Source of the DNA: Paraphysoderma sedebokerense
Lineage: Eukaryota; Blastocladiomycota; Physodermatomycetes; Physodermatales; Physodermataceae
Assembly: GCA_025602915.1 (NCBI GenBank)
Contig: JAHLJZ010000087.1
Location: 33,502-97,501 of the forward strand
Length of the DNA: 64,000 nt
Reading direction: 5' to 3'
Positions 22,737 to 35,375 of the stretch are shown here, piece by piece. A program made the position numbers and the translations under genes. Each line of letters begins with the position of its first letter. The stretch's first letter is position 1. Below the pieces are notes generated by a model. It saw only the letters and a program-made list of their open reading frames with translations, was not told the DNA's origin and did not search any database.

Positions 22737-24602
22737 ATGTTCAACGGCGCACTCTGCTCTCCCACAACCCTCGTCCCGCCCTCTCTATCCCCATCGAAGC
22801 GAAGGAGAGAATCCGCATCCAGGAAATCCGCACCAAAGCTGCAAAGATTCAAATCTCTTGTCCTTCTTCCGCCGCCGCAAATGACTTTCATCTCAAACTA
22901 CTTGCGAGTCCTCTCGACTGCATCGGCCCCTCCATCCTCTGTCAACAAAATTGAGGGTGTTATGCCTCATTTTTTGAAACAGCTGTCGGTATATAAGGAC
23001 CAGGACGGCTATGTACAAAGTGTTTTCACAGTATGTTGACGATATTTTTCCTTTTTTCTTGTGTAAGATCCCTCCTTCGTGAGAGGCGGTATTTGTTTAT
23101 TTATATTACTTGGATGTCGTGTTGCTTAGTCATGGGCGGTTTATAAAGGAAAAAAGACTGACGATGATTTGTTTTATCCTTGCAGGATATGAATAGGCAG
23201 GAGGGTCTTAAAATAGATCAAGAATGTAGTAAATTAGGTTCACCTTACTGTATGTTGACAGGGTTGTCCAAAGTTTGTATGTTGAGGAACCGTTACAGCA
23301 ACATCATTCCTTGTAAGTTTGCCTCTTTTCCTTTTTCTGTTCGGTTCTTGATGTATTGGTTTAGTATGCTAATTTATTGCTGGGTTGTTTAAGTCGATCG
23401 AAATAGAGTGGTGCTGGCCGATTCTGTACAGTCTATACCCGGTTCAAGCTACATCAACGCCAGCGTTGTCAACCTACCGCATCCTCATCTTTTGAACGAT
23501 CCATACTCTCCAAATACAGACGGTGTTATGCGACAGTATATATCTACTCAGGGCCCACTACCAAACACTTTTGGTGATTTTTGGGCCATGATTTTGCAGG
23601 AAAAGTCACGGGCTATCGTGATGGTAACACTCGAAGAAGAGAGGGGAATGGTACGACTTTGTTTTTGTTCTACTCAAGTTGTAAACATTTCTCTTTTCTT
23701 ACCACAGTTGTATCAACATCTGCAGCGAAAATGTGACAGATATTTTCCAACATCGGAACAACCCAACTCAGCATATACCCGCCCCAACTCGACATCAATC
23801 CATCTCAACTTACTTTCCGAATTCCGTTTCAACGCCTCACCTGTTCCATCGACGTTTGAGTCCACATTTCGAGATGCATATATCAAGTATCTTCGAAAGC
23901 GATACCCTGGTATTCATAACGATGGAATTAGGAAGTTGTTAACCGGTCTTAGCAACGTCTTCCTGAGGCAAATACGTATCGTCCGGACCATCGCAGGTGT
24001 AGCCCCGGAAAATTGGCAAGATGGAATAGAAAGCTGGGTTACCTATCAATTGCAGTTTTTGGGATGGCCTGACCATGGTGTTCCAGAAGATCCGGCCGAG
24101 GTTGTCAGTTTAATGGAAGTAGTCGAATTTGTGAGGTCCGGAGCTGCTGACGTAGAGTTCAATACCGGAGTAGTGGGCTGTACAAAGGAAGGGCCCACTG
24201 TTGTTCATTGCAGGTGACTATTGATTGTTTCGTCCTTTGGTATATTGCCATTCGGTTACTTACTTCAACTGGTTTGTCTGCAGTGCCGGCGTGGGTCGAT
24301 CTGGAACTTTTATCACTGTGGACTATGTATGTTCAGAAATATGGCGTACTATTCTCTCCTCTCCGAACGATTTAAATGCCATAAAAGACGATATTATCCT
24401 TTCCACTGTTAAGTGGCTGAGGACTTGTCGTGTGAGCATGGTACAGAGTGTGGTATGTTGCCTTTGTTAGCATCAATTATCACCATTGTGTACTCATTTT
24501 TTTTTGGATATTACATTGTTGTAGGATCAATTCAAGTTATGCTACAAAGGACTCTTGTGTTACCTTGATTCTGTCTGCTCAAGTTCGCCGGCAGAGCTCT
24601 AA
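22737..24602 (+). CDS. protein tyrosine phosphatase
   Basis: Classical Cys-based tyrosine phosphatase. Exons 22737-23030, 23186-23312, 23394-23650, 23708-24213, 24284-24452 and 24525-24602 give about 476 residues. Motifs in order: RYSNIIPFDRNRV, YINAS, QYISTQGPLPNTFGDFW, the WPD loop LGWPDHGVP, the catalytic VHCSAGVGRSGTF and the Q loop DQFKLCY. An intron splits the P-loop right after the catalytic Cys codon (AG|T). Between the KCDRYFP segment and the WPD loop there is a poorly conserved insertion of roughly 90 residues, as seen in fungal Pyp/Ptp enzymes that act on MAP kinases. The N-terminus is basic and Ser/Pro-rich. The substrate is not deducible. Confidence 0.93.
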
Positions 24603-25233
24603 CGTAGAACTTACCAACCTTGTTTCATTCACATGTCGGCACATCCGATTCTTCTCGGTACTAGTCGAACGCCGAAATTTCACACTTATAAACCTCATCT
24701 TCTCTGTACCGTCTTTCACGATTTACCGTTGAGATATTCTCGTGTCTCTACTCTTCAATTGATATATCAACCAATTCTCTAACGCCGTCTCCCAAAACAT
24801 CGATGGGATAATAACTTCTGTCTTCACCCTTAATCTAACGATCTATTCCATGTTTCCTTTGTTCTTCGTTGTTCAACATATTTACCCCTTTTTTTTCGTT
24901 GTCCCTATTGTAATCACCGACTAAATCTTTAATTGAAAAAATCAGCTTAGATTACAACCGCTGTGTGTGTGATATGGGTGTTGTAGAGTTTGTTTTGGTT
25001 GGTATTGTAAAGAGTTGGGTTTCCCTGGGGTAATAACTGTATAAAGGTGATGTGAATTCTGTAAAATTTGTAGGGATCTGTAGAATTGTATGTTGTGTGG
25101 AATAAACTAAAAGTGTCCAATTGGAGAACTTTAAAACTAAATGCTCTGGTTTTTGAAACCATTATCATATCTACATGGTCTATTGCCGAAATTGAATACA
25201 AGTTGGGCAGATTCTCAAACTCCGACTTGAGTG
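24603..25233. other. convergent 3' intergenic region
   Basis: About 630 bp between the stops of the phosphatase and the RWDD2-like gene. T-rich; a minus-strand frame at 24947-25237 is open but has no recognisable content. Confidence 0.4.
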
Positions 25234-26654
25234 TCAAGTTTTAGATATCTTCATAGCGGATAGAAACAATGGTTCTAACTTCGCCTCCTTCATTCTATTC
25301 AGTTTATAAAAGTGAATTATCATCTTGAAATGCGCGAAGGATTCAAGAAAGTAACAGGATCAAAACGAAAACAACATACATTTCACCAACTTCACTCATT
25401 GATTCGACTTCATGCACTCCTTTCTCGTTTAAACCTGACTTTATACGTCTATATTGATTTATATCCAATTTACACGATCCCTCAGACGCCGAGACCATTT
25501 GAACCGGAATTTCCAGACTCGAAGTATCGCGAACAGTGATTGCCTGCCATCGCAAGGCCTACACGTACGACATAAGAACGAAATAGGAATTCAGCTTTAA
25601 TAAAAACAACTATTGAATAGAAGAAATGAAATAATAGAGACTTTTAATCGTGAGATATACTCTGTTATGTCTTCATCTAATCCTTCGACAACTAGGATAC
25701 CAGGATACCCCGGTTTACAAACGCCTCTTAAATCCAGTTCTGAAGCCCATGTCACTATATTCTTTCGTTTCGTCAGGGATAGAAGATGATGAAACCAAAG
25801 TAGTGCGCAGGTCAATTTTTTTTGAGGTTGTGACGGGCCGGACGTGGTGGAAGAAAGGTCGGGATGGTTTGGGGATTGAAGTGTAGAGGAAGGTGAATAC
25901 AGGGAATTGGAAGAGGGGGTGGAAAGTTGAGATAGTGATGTGGCAAGGTATTCTTTGGTAGTTGTAATGATAGTCAAAAGACAATCCTCGTCTGTAGTGA
26001 TTTAAAATATTAAATTGAATTCAGAGTTAGTTTTGCAGATCCATGATTCCTACAGAGCGACGTTTCCAAGCGCACATCATTGAACCTGTTTATATTCACA
26101 AAGAAAAGTATAATTGAAAACGTACTTTGTAACTCTTGATGGATAATATTTTGAATCTCAGTTTCGGTTGCCCTATGTATCGATCGATCCAGATCCGGAC
26201 AGGAGAGATAGATTTTCGGACTACCCGATGGATAATTTGGCGGTAACTCAAAACAAATGTAACAAGACTCTAAATTAATTTGAAATTAAAGGAAAAAAAC
26301 GGTTTCAGTATGTTAAGGCTCATAGTTGAGACATTTGGATAATGAAAGTCAGATCATGATCATGATAGAATTAAAGAGTTTAAACCTGGTATCCGTGATT
26401 CCTCGTCCGCTATTTTTATCCTGAATTTAAACGTCCTCTGCATTTGTTCGCCAGAATTCAATGCCGTCGGATCAGATGAATATAAGTCTATCAAATTCTA
26501 GCAACATAATTAAGTCTTTAAAGTCATTGTCCAGGAATATGGAGGAAGGGTCCATGAATGTTACTTTGACATCTTCACTGTCGGAACCAGTCCATTCGAA
26601 TTCGTCGGCGAACATGCTGGTTAGTAATAATAATTCTGAGAGACACCTTTCCAT
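25234..26654 (-). CDS. RWD domain protein with DUF1115 (RWDD2-like)
   Basis: Starts MERCLSELLLLTSMFADEF, a typical RWD first helix. The next exons give NLIDLYSSDPTALNSGEQ…FKFRIKIADEESRIP, then CFELPPNYPSGSPKIYLSCP, the RWD YPxxxP signature, then EDCLLTIITTTKEYL and a Ser/Pro-rich linker. The C-terminal half has WASELDLRGVCKPGYPGILV followed by EGLDEDITEYISRLK and LRWQAITVRDTSSLE, which match the DUF1115 part of RWDD2/PRP3-like proteins. Introns use GTAACA, GTTTAA, GTACGT and GTCTCT donors, the last being non-consensus. The final exon boundary near 25340 is my least certain splice. Function of the family is unclear; RWD folds are protein-interaction modules. Confidence 0.78.
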
Positions 26655-26937
26655 CGTAATATATGATTTAGATGTCGAAGAATAATCTGTGTTTGTCAAT
26701 GATTGCCATGTGCGGCATGTCAAATGTGTGGTTTGTAAGACCTTTCAATTTGACGTTGGGCGCCATTTTTAGATATTCGACATTTTTCATAACAACGAAT
26801 TAACTTCAACTGATACGATCTCTCTGCATTTATTATGAATTCAAATCACTATGGCCATGCAACTTGTCGGTTAAAATCACATCAAGCTATATACACTATA
26901 CGAGCCCTTCATCAAATATTGGGCTCGGAGTCAAGGT

Positions 26938-27797
26938 CTATCCTCTGAAATACTTCACTTTTTGACGTTTCTCTTTCTTTTTACCAACATCCTGAGCAGC
27001 AGAAGGCACTGCACCCGAACCAGCAAATTGACCTCTTAAGAAGGAAAATACTGTGCCGCCGAGTTTCACAGAAGCGTACGCGGGTATCTATATTAAAAGG
27101 ATAGGTTGATCAGTCAATTCTTCATTGTTTGTATAAACATCAGAGAAAAACAATGGAGAGTATTTACGTACAATTAGGTATAGATACCACATTTTGTCGG
27201 AAAACATCGACGTAAGCTGGACAAACCAGGTAATGTACAAGATATCGAGGATGTACCTATTTGATTAAAGCATCCATGAATCAAGCGATTAGATTAGAAC
27301 TCCGTCATCCATTTCCTTTCTGCATCTTGCCCCATATCTGAAGAAGGAAAAAAGAGTAAAAATGTGATTTACATACTGATGCAGTCCTGGTCCTTTCAAA
27401 TCAACGCCAACACTGAGCAATTCATTGGTACTGGGATTCACTCTGCCGGCACTCATATTCTGCAACATTCTAAACAACCACAGCGATATCACCGTGGAGA
27501 TACCATAATATGTTGCATCAGATCTTGTGAAATTCGAATAGTTTAGAATAATTCGATATAGGATGTAGATTGTATGTACGGCAATATAAGCTTTGACTAG
27601 GAAAGCGACGAAGGTTTTGTTCGATGCATGGATTTTTTTGCTCGATGTGTTTGCCTATAAACGCCAGATTACTCTTAAGTACAATCAATTATACTTAATA
27701 AAGGAATAAATTGAAATGACTGCACCATCTTGTCTTGACCCTTTAATCTTCCCGTCATTCCAAGTCCCCGTAGTTGGACCCACGTCGGTGTTTCCAT
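26938..27797 (-). CDS. SND2: TMEM208/SND2 family ER membrane protein
   Basis: Small ER protein of the SRP-independent (SND) targeting pathway for membrane proteins. After a short N-terminal exon (METPTWVQLRGLG or the internal MTGRLKGQDK), the frame gives SNKTFVAFLVKAYIAVHTIY and IRLLY-like hydrophobic segments, SLWLFRMLQNMSAGRVN, DLKGPGLHQYILDILYITWF, WYLYLIIPAYASVKLGGTVF and a basic end KKKEKRQKVKYFRG. That order of two membrane hairpins and a lysine-rich C-terminus is diagnostic. Length is about 190 residues. The start is ambiguous between 27797 and 27758; both are in frame. It lies head-to-tail behind the RWDD2-like gene on the same strand. Confidence 0.88.
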
Positions 27798-28439
27798 GAC
27801 AATCAGTCATCAGATGGTAAACAAACAATTTTCTGCAGGCTATAAATACCTACCATTTTTTTCTACTGGTTTCTTTAGAAGTTAATGTTTCGTGTTTAAA
27901 TCTAACCGAAAACTATCCAAAATCAATGTGTTCTTTATGTGTGCCACCGTTTTTCGTAAGATCGTGGTGGGACATTTCCAAGCACAAGAGATTGAAATGC
28001 TGTATCTATCTGAATTCCGTTGTCGTTTCAATGGCAATGGAATATTTGGGTCAGCCATATCACTCAAAAATATTCATCTTGCTCTTTTCTTTGCTTTGTT
28101 GTCTCGGTGAATCGCTTCAGTTGACAGGAGTCGTTGAAGTTAGCAATACAAAGGTCGATTTTTCCAATAAATGAATGTTTTTATTTGATTATTTACATTG
28201 ACAGATGAGTTACGGATTCAAGGATGAATTACAATAAGAGTGCAGACAATATAAAAGCAATAAAATCAGATAAAGGCGATTCCCCAACAACAATTAGAAC
28301 CGACATTTTCGTTATGTACACACAACAGCAAAGCCACCAAGACTGCATGTCGCAGTCATTCACTGGGTTCCAACTCCTGTTTCCTCCTCCATTAATTTTA
28401 TCCGATCCATCCATTATATCCGCTGTGTTGCGAAGTTGT
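27798..28439. other. intergenic
   Basis: About 640 bp. A plus-strand frame near 28045-28170 has a short hydrophobic segment (FILLFSLLCCLG) but no other gene support. Promoter of the TMEM208-like gene and 3' UTR of the unknown gene. Confidence 0.35.
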
Positions 28440-29379
28440 CTAAAGGTTATATTTAGGATCGTAGCAGTCAGCAAATCCCACCAAGTTTACGCAACTAGCT
28501 GGCGCCGAGTTAAGGCTCGACGACGACATAGGTGGATAGCTCATTGGACGACGACAATAAGATGGTATAGGCATATATCTTCCATGATCAGGTTCATAAC
28601 GCATAGTAGGCGGATCATCAAGTCTCGGTGATGAATTGGTATAGGTGATTGTCGGCACTGTCAACTCGGATTCCATGTTTGCATCTCCATCATCTAATTG
28701 CATTTCGACGACGGGAGGTATTTGAGAACTTTTTGGAAAAGACAGATGCTCTGGGTGAGGAGATTGAGGTAATGAAGGGACCGGAGTCGGAAAGCTCGAC
28801 GACGGGTTTAATTGAGAATCCATATCGAGGAATGTGACTTGCTTTTTATCATGCAACCAACCTCCTTGATGCCTCTTTTCATTCGGACACTAACAGAGGA
28901 ATCGATAGCAATGCAAATATATCCGACGAAGATATTTAAAAACCAGTTTATGTCAGATTCTAAGTTGAGCGCTCAAAGTCGATAATAAACACCATTCGAG
29001 CAACTTACATCTATGTCTTCATCTTCGTCTCTGTTTTTTCTTTTATTTGCGGAAACCATAAAAGGTGCGCATCCAGATGCTTCAAAGTGACCTGAGGATA
29101 ATGTAGTCAGCATCCGCAAGACAAATCCGAGGTGATATGAGGGGAGCAATGAACAAGCAGTGGAACGAGTTCAAATCTGTTGACGACTTGTGTGAACCAT
29201 ACATGCGATACATGCATGTGTTTTTCCCACATATCGCAGCATTCCCATCTACCACATTTGAAATCCACAGATCTATAACTACTACCAGAACAATACTAGT
29301 ACAAGTCATGTAGAGGGGACTACATACCGACGGCTTGATAGTGGTAGCAGTTGCTGGAGATGAATGTGTGGACGGGCAT
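28440..29379 (-). CDS. unknown acidic/Ser-Pro-rich protein
   Basis: Three-exon model: 29379-29328 (MPVHTFISSNCYHYQAV), an exon with GHFEASGCAPFMVSANKRKN and an acidic DEDEDID run, and a last exon from about 28890 to 28440. The last exon reads CPNEKRHQGGWLHDKKQVTF, then a long Pro/Ser-rich part with MQLDDGDANMESELTVP and RRPMSYPPMSSSSLNS, ending CYDPKYNL. Splice phases agree (G|GT at exon 1-2). No catalytic domain is visible; KRKNRDEDED could be a nuclear localisation-type basic/acidic patch. I do not recognise the family. A CACGTG site lies 227 bp upstream. Confidence 0.6.
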
Positions 29380-29605
29380 GTTCAGCGAGGATAAGAATCA
29401 AAGATCAGTGAAAAATGTAGCAAACTATGGACTGTGAGTTGTGGCAGGGAATCGCTTTAAGATGGAATTATAGAATTTTTATGGTGCAAAAGAGAGGGAG
29501 GGAATTTCTCTTCCGATTCGGCCCTGTGGCGTACTGTTCGCGTGGCTCCTCCAATGAACGCCTGTTCTCCATTCACAGACGCGTTTTTTTTTCCTCCTCC
29601 CGTGT

Positions 29606-29611
29606 CACGTG
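29606..29611. promoter_or_regulatory. CACGTG palindrome
   Basis: TCACGTGA core between the CSTF2 stop and the start of the unknown gene at 29379, so probably in that gene's promoter. Confidence 0.4.
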
Positions 29612-29743
29612 ATTTCAATTGGCGAGGGAACCCATGTCGTCACTGCTACACAGCGAGTTTGCGTTCTACAGGGGAGCCAAGCATGCCAGTGTTCTTTATT
29701 GTATGCAACAAACAAACTAGAATAATACATGCAACAAAAATGT

Positions 29744-31475
29744 CTATGTACCTCCACCCATCAGCATCTGTGCTTGCGCTTTCTGTGTATCCGGAATGGT
29801 CCCCACGCAAAACAGAAAAGAACGACATGTTAGATCACCTTGAACGGAAGACCTCATAACATGAGGGTGACGAAACATACCAATTGCAAGACTTGTGCCC
29901 TTTGATCGGGCGGTAGCATTTCGATTTGTTGCGGCGTCAGATTAATAACTTGCAACAAAAGATTCTTTTGCTGTTCTTGGAGCACATCTGATAGTTGGTA
30001 ATTCATGCATCAAAATACGATACAAATTTAATGATTAGATATCATCTATGAAACATAAAAAGAGAATAGGGAAATTGAAGATGACGCACTCATTGCAGCC
30101 GGATTTGGCATTCCCATTCCCATTCCTGCCATCATGGCCGCTTGTTGCTGCTGCTGCTGTAAGAACGGATTCATAGCTTGAGATCCAGCCATATTTTGCA
30201 TCATTGCCATGCCAGCATCAAACGGCATAGCCGGCGGTTGAGGCATCTGTGGTATTTGCGGAACTTGAGGTACGGGTGGTTTAGGTGGAATTTGGGATTG
30301 CGCTTGTGATGTCAGGATTCGCTAATAAGATAGAAGCGAATAATAGTGGTTAACCTTAGATTGTCGGGAAAAGGGGACGAGCGAAAAATATATCCACCTG
30401 CAGGACTGTGGGTGCAACTAGATTCAACATTAACATGGCTTGAAAGAATGCGTAGGCTAATTGTGGGTTCTGCACCATCAACAACCTAGCTTGATCGGGG
30501 TTTGTGTGAACAAGTGTCTATGGCAGCAGGGGTCAATAGTAAGGAAGACAGAGTTAACTGCTCGACTCAAGAGATCGAAGGATAAAATTCAACGTAATCG
30601 CTTTACCTTCATCTGAGACAACAGATCATATATTGCGTCAGGTGTCATACTTGCCAATGCAGATGATATGGCATCTTGGGCAGATTGACCCGAATTCTGG
30701 CTGACATTGAGACTCATATTGGATGCAGAACCACGACTCCTCATCTACACCAAAACAAATAACCAAGTTAAAGTCAATCATCAGATCGCATCATTTCAGC
30801 AAGAGTACGCCGTCGTAACTTTTGAATAGAATAAATTTTGTAACATACATCATCCATATCTCGATCTCTATCCCTATCACCGCCCCTGCCGCCTCGATCA
30901 CCTTTATCCATATGTTTACCGGGATCACTTTCGGCAAAATCAATCCTCAAGTTTCGTCCATTTACTTCATAATCTACCAAATTTCTCACCGCAGAACTGG
31001 CTGTTTCGACATCAAAGTATTCACAAAATCCGTACCCTCGGGGTCGTCCGGTTTCCTTATCAAACACTAGTCTGTTTCGTTCGATCGTTGATTATTTAAC
31101 ATCAAGAAGGTTCGGCAACATCGAAATTCGGTTGCGCAGGTCCACGCACCATTCGTAGGATTTAGATAACAGGGAAGATGCAGTTACAGGGAAGATATGA
31201 ATCAACATGACATGTTAGATTTCCAGATTCTGGTGGAAGAATTAATCATAGCGCAATAAGGCCCGAAGAATGCCATTCACTTTATATCCAGGACAACACA
31301 TAATTGATATCCACAAAAATACATGGACATAAACCATATAAGAAGAATAGTTCTGGGCAATGTACCTGAAAGATGCAACGGGACCAACTTCACGAAATAT
31401 CTCTAGCAATTGCTCTTCAGTGGCATCGTAAGGGATGTTCCCAACGAACACATATTTTGTTGGTTTGCCAGACAT
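29744..31475 (-). CDS. RNA15: cleavage stimulation factor subunit 2 (CstF-64/Rna15)
   Basis: RNA-binding subunit of the mRNA 3'-end cleavage/polyadenylation machinery that reads the downstream GU-rich element. The N-terminal RRM is complete across two exons: RNP2 YVFVGNIPY with [15 protein letters not shown], then RNP1 [11 protein letters not shown] and [15 protein letters not shown] Gly/Arg/Asp-rich patch follows, then the hinge ([20 protein letters not shown]) that binds CstF-77/symplekin, a Met/Pro/Gln-rich middle with a six-glutamine run, and the C-terminal Pcf11-binding helices ([20 protein letters not shown]). The stop at 29744 follows [12 protein letters not shown]. All parts of the family are present. 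The symbol is by orthology. Confidence 0.93.
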
Positions 31476-31621
31476 TCGTGCGGGGGTATAAATAGTTTTC
31501 GTTTAAATTGATATTCACACAAAAATGAAAAAATAGTGATGCAATGACTTTTTGATTGATGCTTTATGGTTGAATCTGGGGCTTCTTCAACCCAGACTGG
31601 TGAGGATAACGAAAATAACAT

Positions 31622-31627
31622 CACGTG
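31622..31627. promoter_or_regulatory. CACGTG palindrome, CSTF2 promoter
   Basis: TCACGTGA 147 bp upstream of the CSTF2 start codon, in the divergent region shared with the small gene at 32043. Confidence 0.45.
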
Positions 31628-32042
31628 ACCTTCTTTTGCGGAGGAAATTGCAATATCATTGTATTAATCCACAATCACTAGATTCTAATCATACTTTCAA
31701 GGGCACATAATAATTAGACTACATTGATGATAAGCCTATCCAGCAACAGTTGCTAGTCCATTCTCAACGATGCAATCAAAACATCTCTTGGAAATTGTCA
31801 CTAATTGCATCACCAATATAATTCTCTCATCCACGTATGATACAAAATTGGTTGTCGCTTTTCGTATCCATCAGCTTTTATATCGCCTTTATTTTACTGT
31901 TGCTGTAGAATACCAGTGTCCTAAGTTTTGTATCTGCAGAGCAACCGTCACGCGTTCAATAATCAATGTTTAAGATTTGCTTTAGGTTAAAGCAGCTGAC
32001 ATCGCCCGACACATCCTTTATGTTAATTGAGTCATTATCAGC

Positions 32043-32482
32043 ATGACGAGTATATCGAGAATAAGTAATTATCATTATGCTACTAGTTATTATCTTTTAA
32101 GAAATCTTAAAACACCAATACTAATCATACATGTCTGTTCACAGTTGTCAAAACTCTCCGACAAACTGGACCCCTAACGACTAAAGAACTACATGCCCGT
32201 CTCGTACCTACTCTCCAATCGGCTACAACCGATTCTCCTTTTTCTTCAGAACTATCTTCATCGGATCCGTCCGACCTGACAATGTCAAAACTGAAACGAA
32301 AGATACTGAGACAAATGGAAGCAGAACATTACATCAAGAAGAAGGCGGTGCATACGATGAAAGATGACGGCAAAAAAGATATGGAATTCAAATGGCATGT
32401 TCAAGAACATATACTTCAAAGAAAAGGGGTTTATCAAACGCCGGATATGGCTGTAAATGGAAGCGAACAATTGAAGTCTTAG
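32043..32482 (+). CDS. small basic protein, probably mitochondrial (119 aa)
   Basis: Two exons, 32043-32064 and 32145-32482, joined in phase with a CTAATC branch-like site before the acceptor. The start MTSISRIIVKTLRQTG would serve as a short amphipathic mitochondrial presequence. It is followed by PLTTKELHARLVPTL, which looks like a winged-helix opening, a Ser-rich loop, and a Lys-rich helical half (SKLKRKILRQMEAEHYIKKK…EFKWHVQEHILQRKG). The pattern recalls small mitochondrial ribosomal proteins, but I cannot name the subunit. Divergent from CSTF2, with about 570 bp between starts. Confidence 0.6.
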
Positions 32483-32735
32483 AACGCTGGATTTAAATCG
32501 GAGTCGTTTATTTAACCGTTCAATTAAAGATGGACATCATGTAATATCCCCTTTGTGTACAGTGTGTCAGTATTATCTACCAAGATAAGAATTATTTGCG
32601 AAAATGGCCACACCGTTCAAGCCATTGTGATCAAAACCGAGACGTACTTGGGCTCACGGGTTCGTTGAATGATTGGAATGCCGATCGCCAATGCGGAAAA
32701 CATATCATATATGTACTGTTAAATTAATTTGTCTA

Positions 32736-35057
32736 TTACTTCACCGCCCAATGCGGGAGGTCAACTTCAAAAACTCTTTTTATCCCTGCAATCGGAATTT
32801 CGTATTTCCAAGCACACAATTCAATCCCCAGCAACCTTTGCTTTTCGTTAATTTCTTCGTCTTTTCCATTTTCCCGCCGCCTCGTTCTCTCATTTTCACT
32901 TTTATCATGAATGTCACAAGCATCAACCAATATTCGACTTTTAACATTCCGTGATCCCATCTCCGCGTACATTCCGTGTCGGTTCCAATTCGGATTGTAG
33001 ATTGGGTCACTCCTAATTGGGAACCCCAATGAAGCGAGGTGTAGTCGGATTTGGTGCGTCCTTTTGTATGTTGAGGTAATCGCAGAACGAAATTATCAGC
33101 TCCTGTATAGCATATGAATGAAGGGCAACACAACGAGATCGTACCTTCCAGTTATTGGTTGACCTTATGCAGAAGAGAGTCGTTAATCAGGGTTGTTAGG
33201 ACCGATTCGTGAATATTCATTTGAGAAGAAGTATCGGCGAGAACCACTATGACTTACATTCTACAAGAGAAACGATTCTTCCATCATGATCATGTTTACT
33301 CCATAGTTTCCTAATTAGAGTTTGTGAGGACTTGAAGTTCACTCTAGTTTTCTCTCCTTCTGTATTATCGCCTTGATCGGTACTTTCAATTTTATCATTT
33401 CCATTATCTTCGGACTCAACGTCCGGTAAATCCGTCTGAACTTTGACGATGCCATCCTGCATTTCGTACCGCAGTCTTACATTCCCTGTCAGGAACGGTT
33501 TGTCCATCGTCTCATTGAAAAGAGAAGTTATATCACTGGGCAAAGTAATCGCCGGTTGCGATGATAGCGTTGTTGACGAGGGGGAAGAGAGGGGGACGAT
33601 ACATTTCCACCTTGCTTCCTTATCGAGCGGTCTCCCTATGGGCAACTCGCAGGACACGGGATACCTATTTTAGATCAAACCGATAATACGATGGAATAAA
33701 GAATAGGCACGTATGAATGAGAATCTGTGCATGATAAAGGTAAAGCCGAAGATCGATGTTATGAAACTAACCGGACGAAATCACCCTCTACTAATGCTAA
33801 ATACTTCTTAACAACGTTTCTTGACTTCATCTCTTTCTGCAATCTTTTGGCCAGTGTCGGCGACCGTGCAAAAATAATGGTCCCTGTTGTAAGAGCGTCT
33901 AATCTATGTATAGCTGCAGCGGTGAAGAATGTCAAAAACAATTAATCCGTTAATCTCTTTTTGTACAGGCAACAGGACACATACGGAAAAGCCCAGAGAT
34001 TCCATAATCATATTTCAATATATTTACCAAACTGTTATGAGTGTATCGAGCATTGGGATGGATCTAGTAGGTCCCTTAAAATCAGATATTTAGCGCATGG
34101 CTTTCACGTAAACTTCTAGAAGTGTTCATAGCAGCACGCCCTTCCAATAACATAATTTTCACTTACCGGAATACTACCCGGCTTATCCACCACAACTACA
34201 GAATGATCTTGAAACACTATTCGAATATGTTCTGCGCTAACAGGGGGGTCTATTTTATACAGTAGCGTAGAGATCGAATTCGATGGGGACAAGATATGCT
34301 CCGGGTGGGTGGAATCTTGGTTGATCAGAACGCGGTTGCGTTTTATCAGTGATATCTGAAGGACGATTCAAAGTCAATATGTAGTCTAAAAATGATTGAA
34401 TTGCATAACCAGAACAATGCGGTAGTTGAATTGTTACTCACCCATTGGTCCCTTTCCACCCTCACAAACTCCTCACTCAACACATCAATTAACTTCCTTC
34501 CAAACCATCGCTGTTTCACTCTAGTTAACAAATTCAGTGGATACGGTTCAACATATCTAAGACCTAAAAATACAAAATAGAAAGTTTCGATTTAGACTGA
34601 CGGCCAAAGAAAACCGTAAACGCCTCGACGGATCACTTTATCATCCGATCTAAATCAAACTTCTTTCGGATAAAGCCTCAAAAATGTCAGAAAAAAAGAA
34701 TACTATAAACACACCATCACGGAAATAATACTTTGGCGGTATCTCATTTTGGATATCCATTTGCCCTCCAGCCTTTTCCTCCGCCCCATTCAACATCATG
34801 TTCCTTGATTCGACATTGTTATCCAAAAGAGTCAGCCGCTTCGATCGAATACTTTTGCCCTCTGCATCCTGTTTAAATTGATTAATGGTACTGTACAATC
34901 GATATGAATGTGCTATGGGTCGAAACTTAAAAAATAATGAGTGAATCCTCAGGGAAGTTGGAGGTCGATGTGGAATACGCTGAACGTTATGGCTTTTGGC
35001 AAAGTGGGTGATTTTAGATAATTTGTTCCCGAACGATCTATTCATCAGTAAAGTCAT
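32736..35057 (-). CDS. RluA-family tRNA pseudouridine synthase (Pus9/Rib2/RPUSD2-like)
   Basis: Converts uridine to pseudouridine in tRNA. The N-terminus (MTLLMNRSFGNKLSKITHFA…HSYRLYSTIN) is a plausible mitochondrial presequence. Then come KYYFRDGLRYVEPYPLNLL and RWFGRKLIDVLSEEF, typical of the Rib2/Pus8/Pus9 group. Next are an S4-like segment (ISLIKRNRVLINQDS), FQDHSVVVVDKPGSIPIHPN, the catalytic motif AIHRLDALTTG with its Asp, KKYLALVEGDF, and QPITGRTHQIRLHLASLGFP. The end is ELCAWKYEIP…VFEVDLPHWAVK. A hydrophilic Asp/Glu/Asn insertion of about 100 residues sits between the catalytic and THQIR parts. The presequence suggests the mitochondrial U32 enzyme (Pus9-like), which is inference. Confidence 0.9.
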
Positions 35058-35375
35058 AATTAAGCAGTGGTGGAATGCGGAATGAAAGTGGGTTCATCCG
35101 GATAACGCATCAGAGAAAAGGAGTTGTAGAATTTGCCGCGAACAAACTCGTAGGAGATTCAAACCAACCAGAATTGAAACGATCTACATTTTTATACATC
35201 CATATCACATAATGAATGTAATATCTTAATTTATCCAAACTTAATACACATATATGTCATACAAAATTCAACCTTAATAATCTTCTTAGACTTCATCAGG
35301 TCATAATAGAATCTAGGACCGTACACTTTTCGAAACAAAACCAGCGTAAGGGTAACCAGGTATTACGAAAGTAAT

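Noticed and set aside
26000-26100. Extra exon of the RWDD2-like gene (SMMCAWKRRS)
   Set aside because: Joining CAA-A directly to AC-GAG keeps the conserved EDCLLTII helix; the extra piece runs into a stop.
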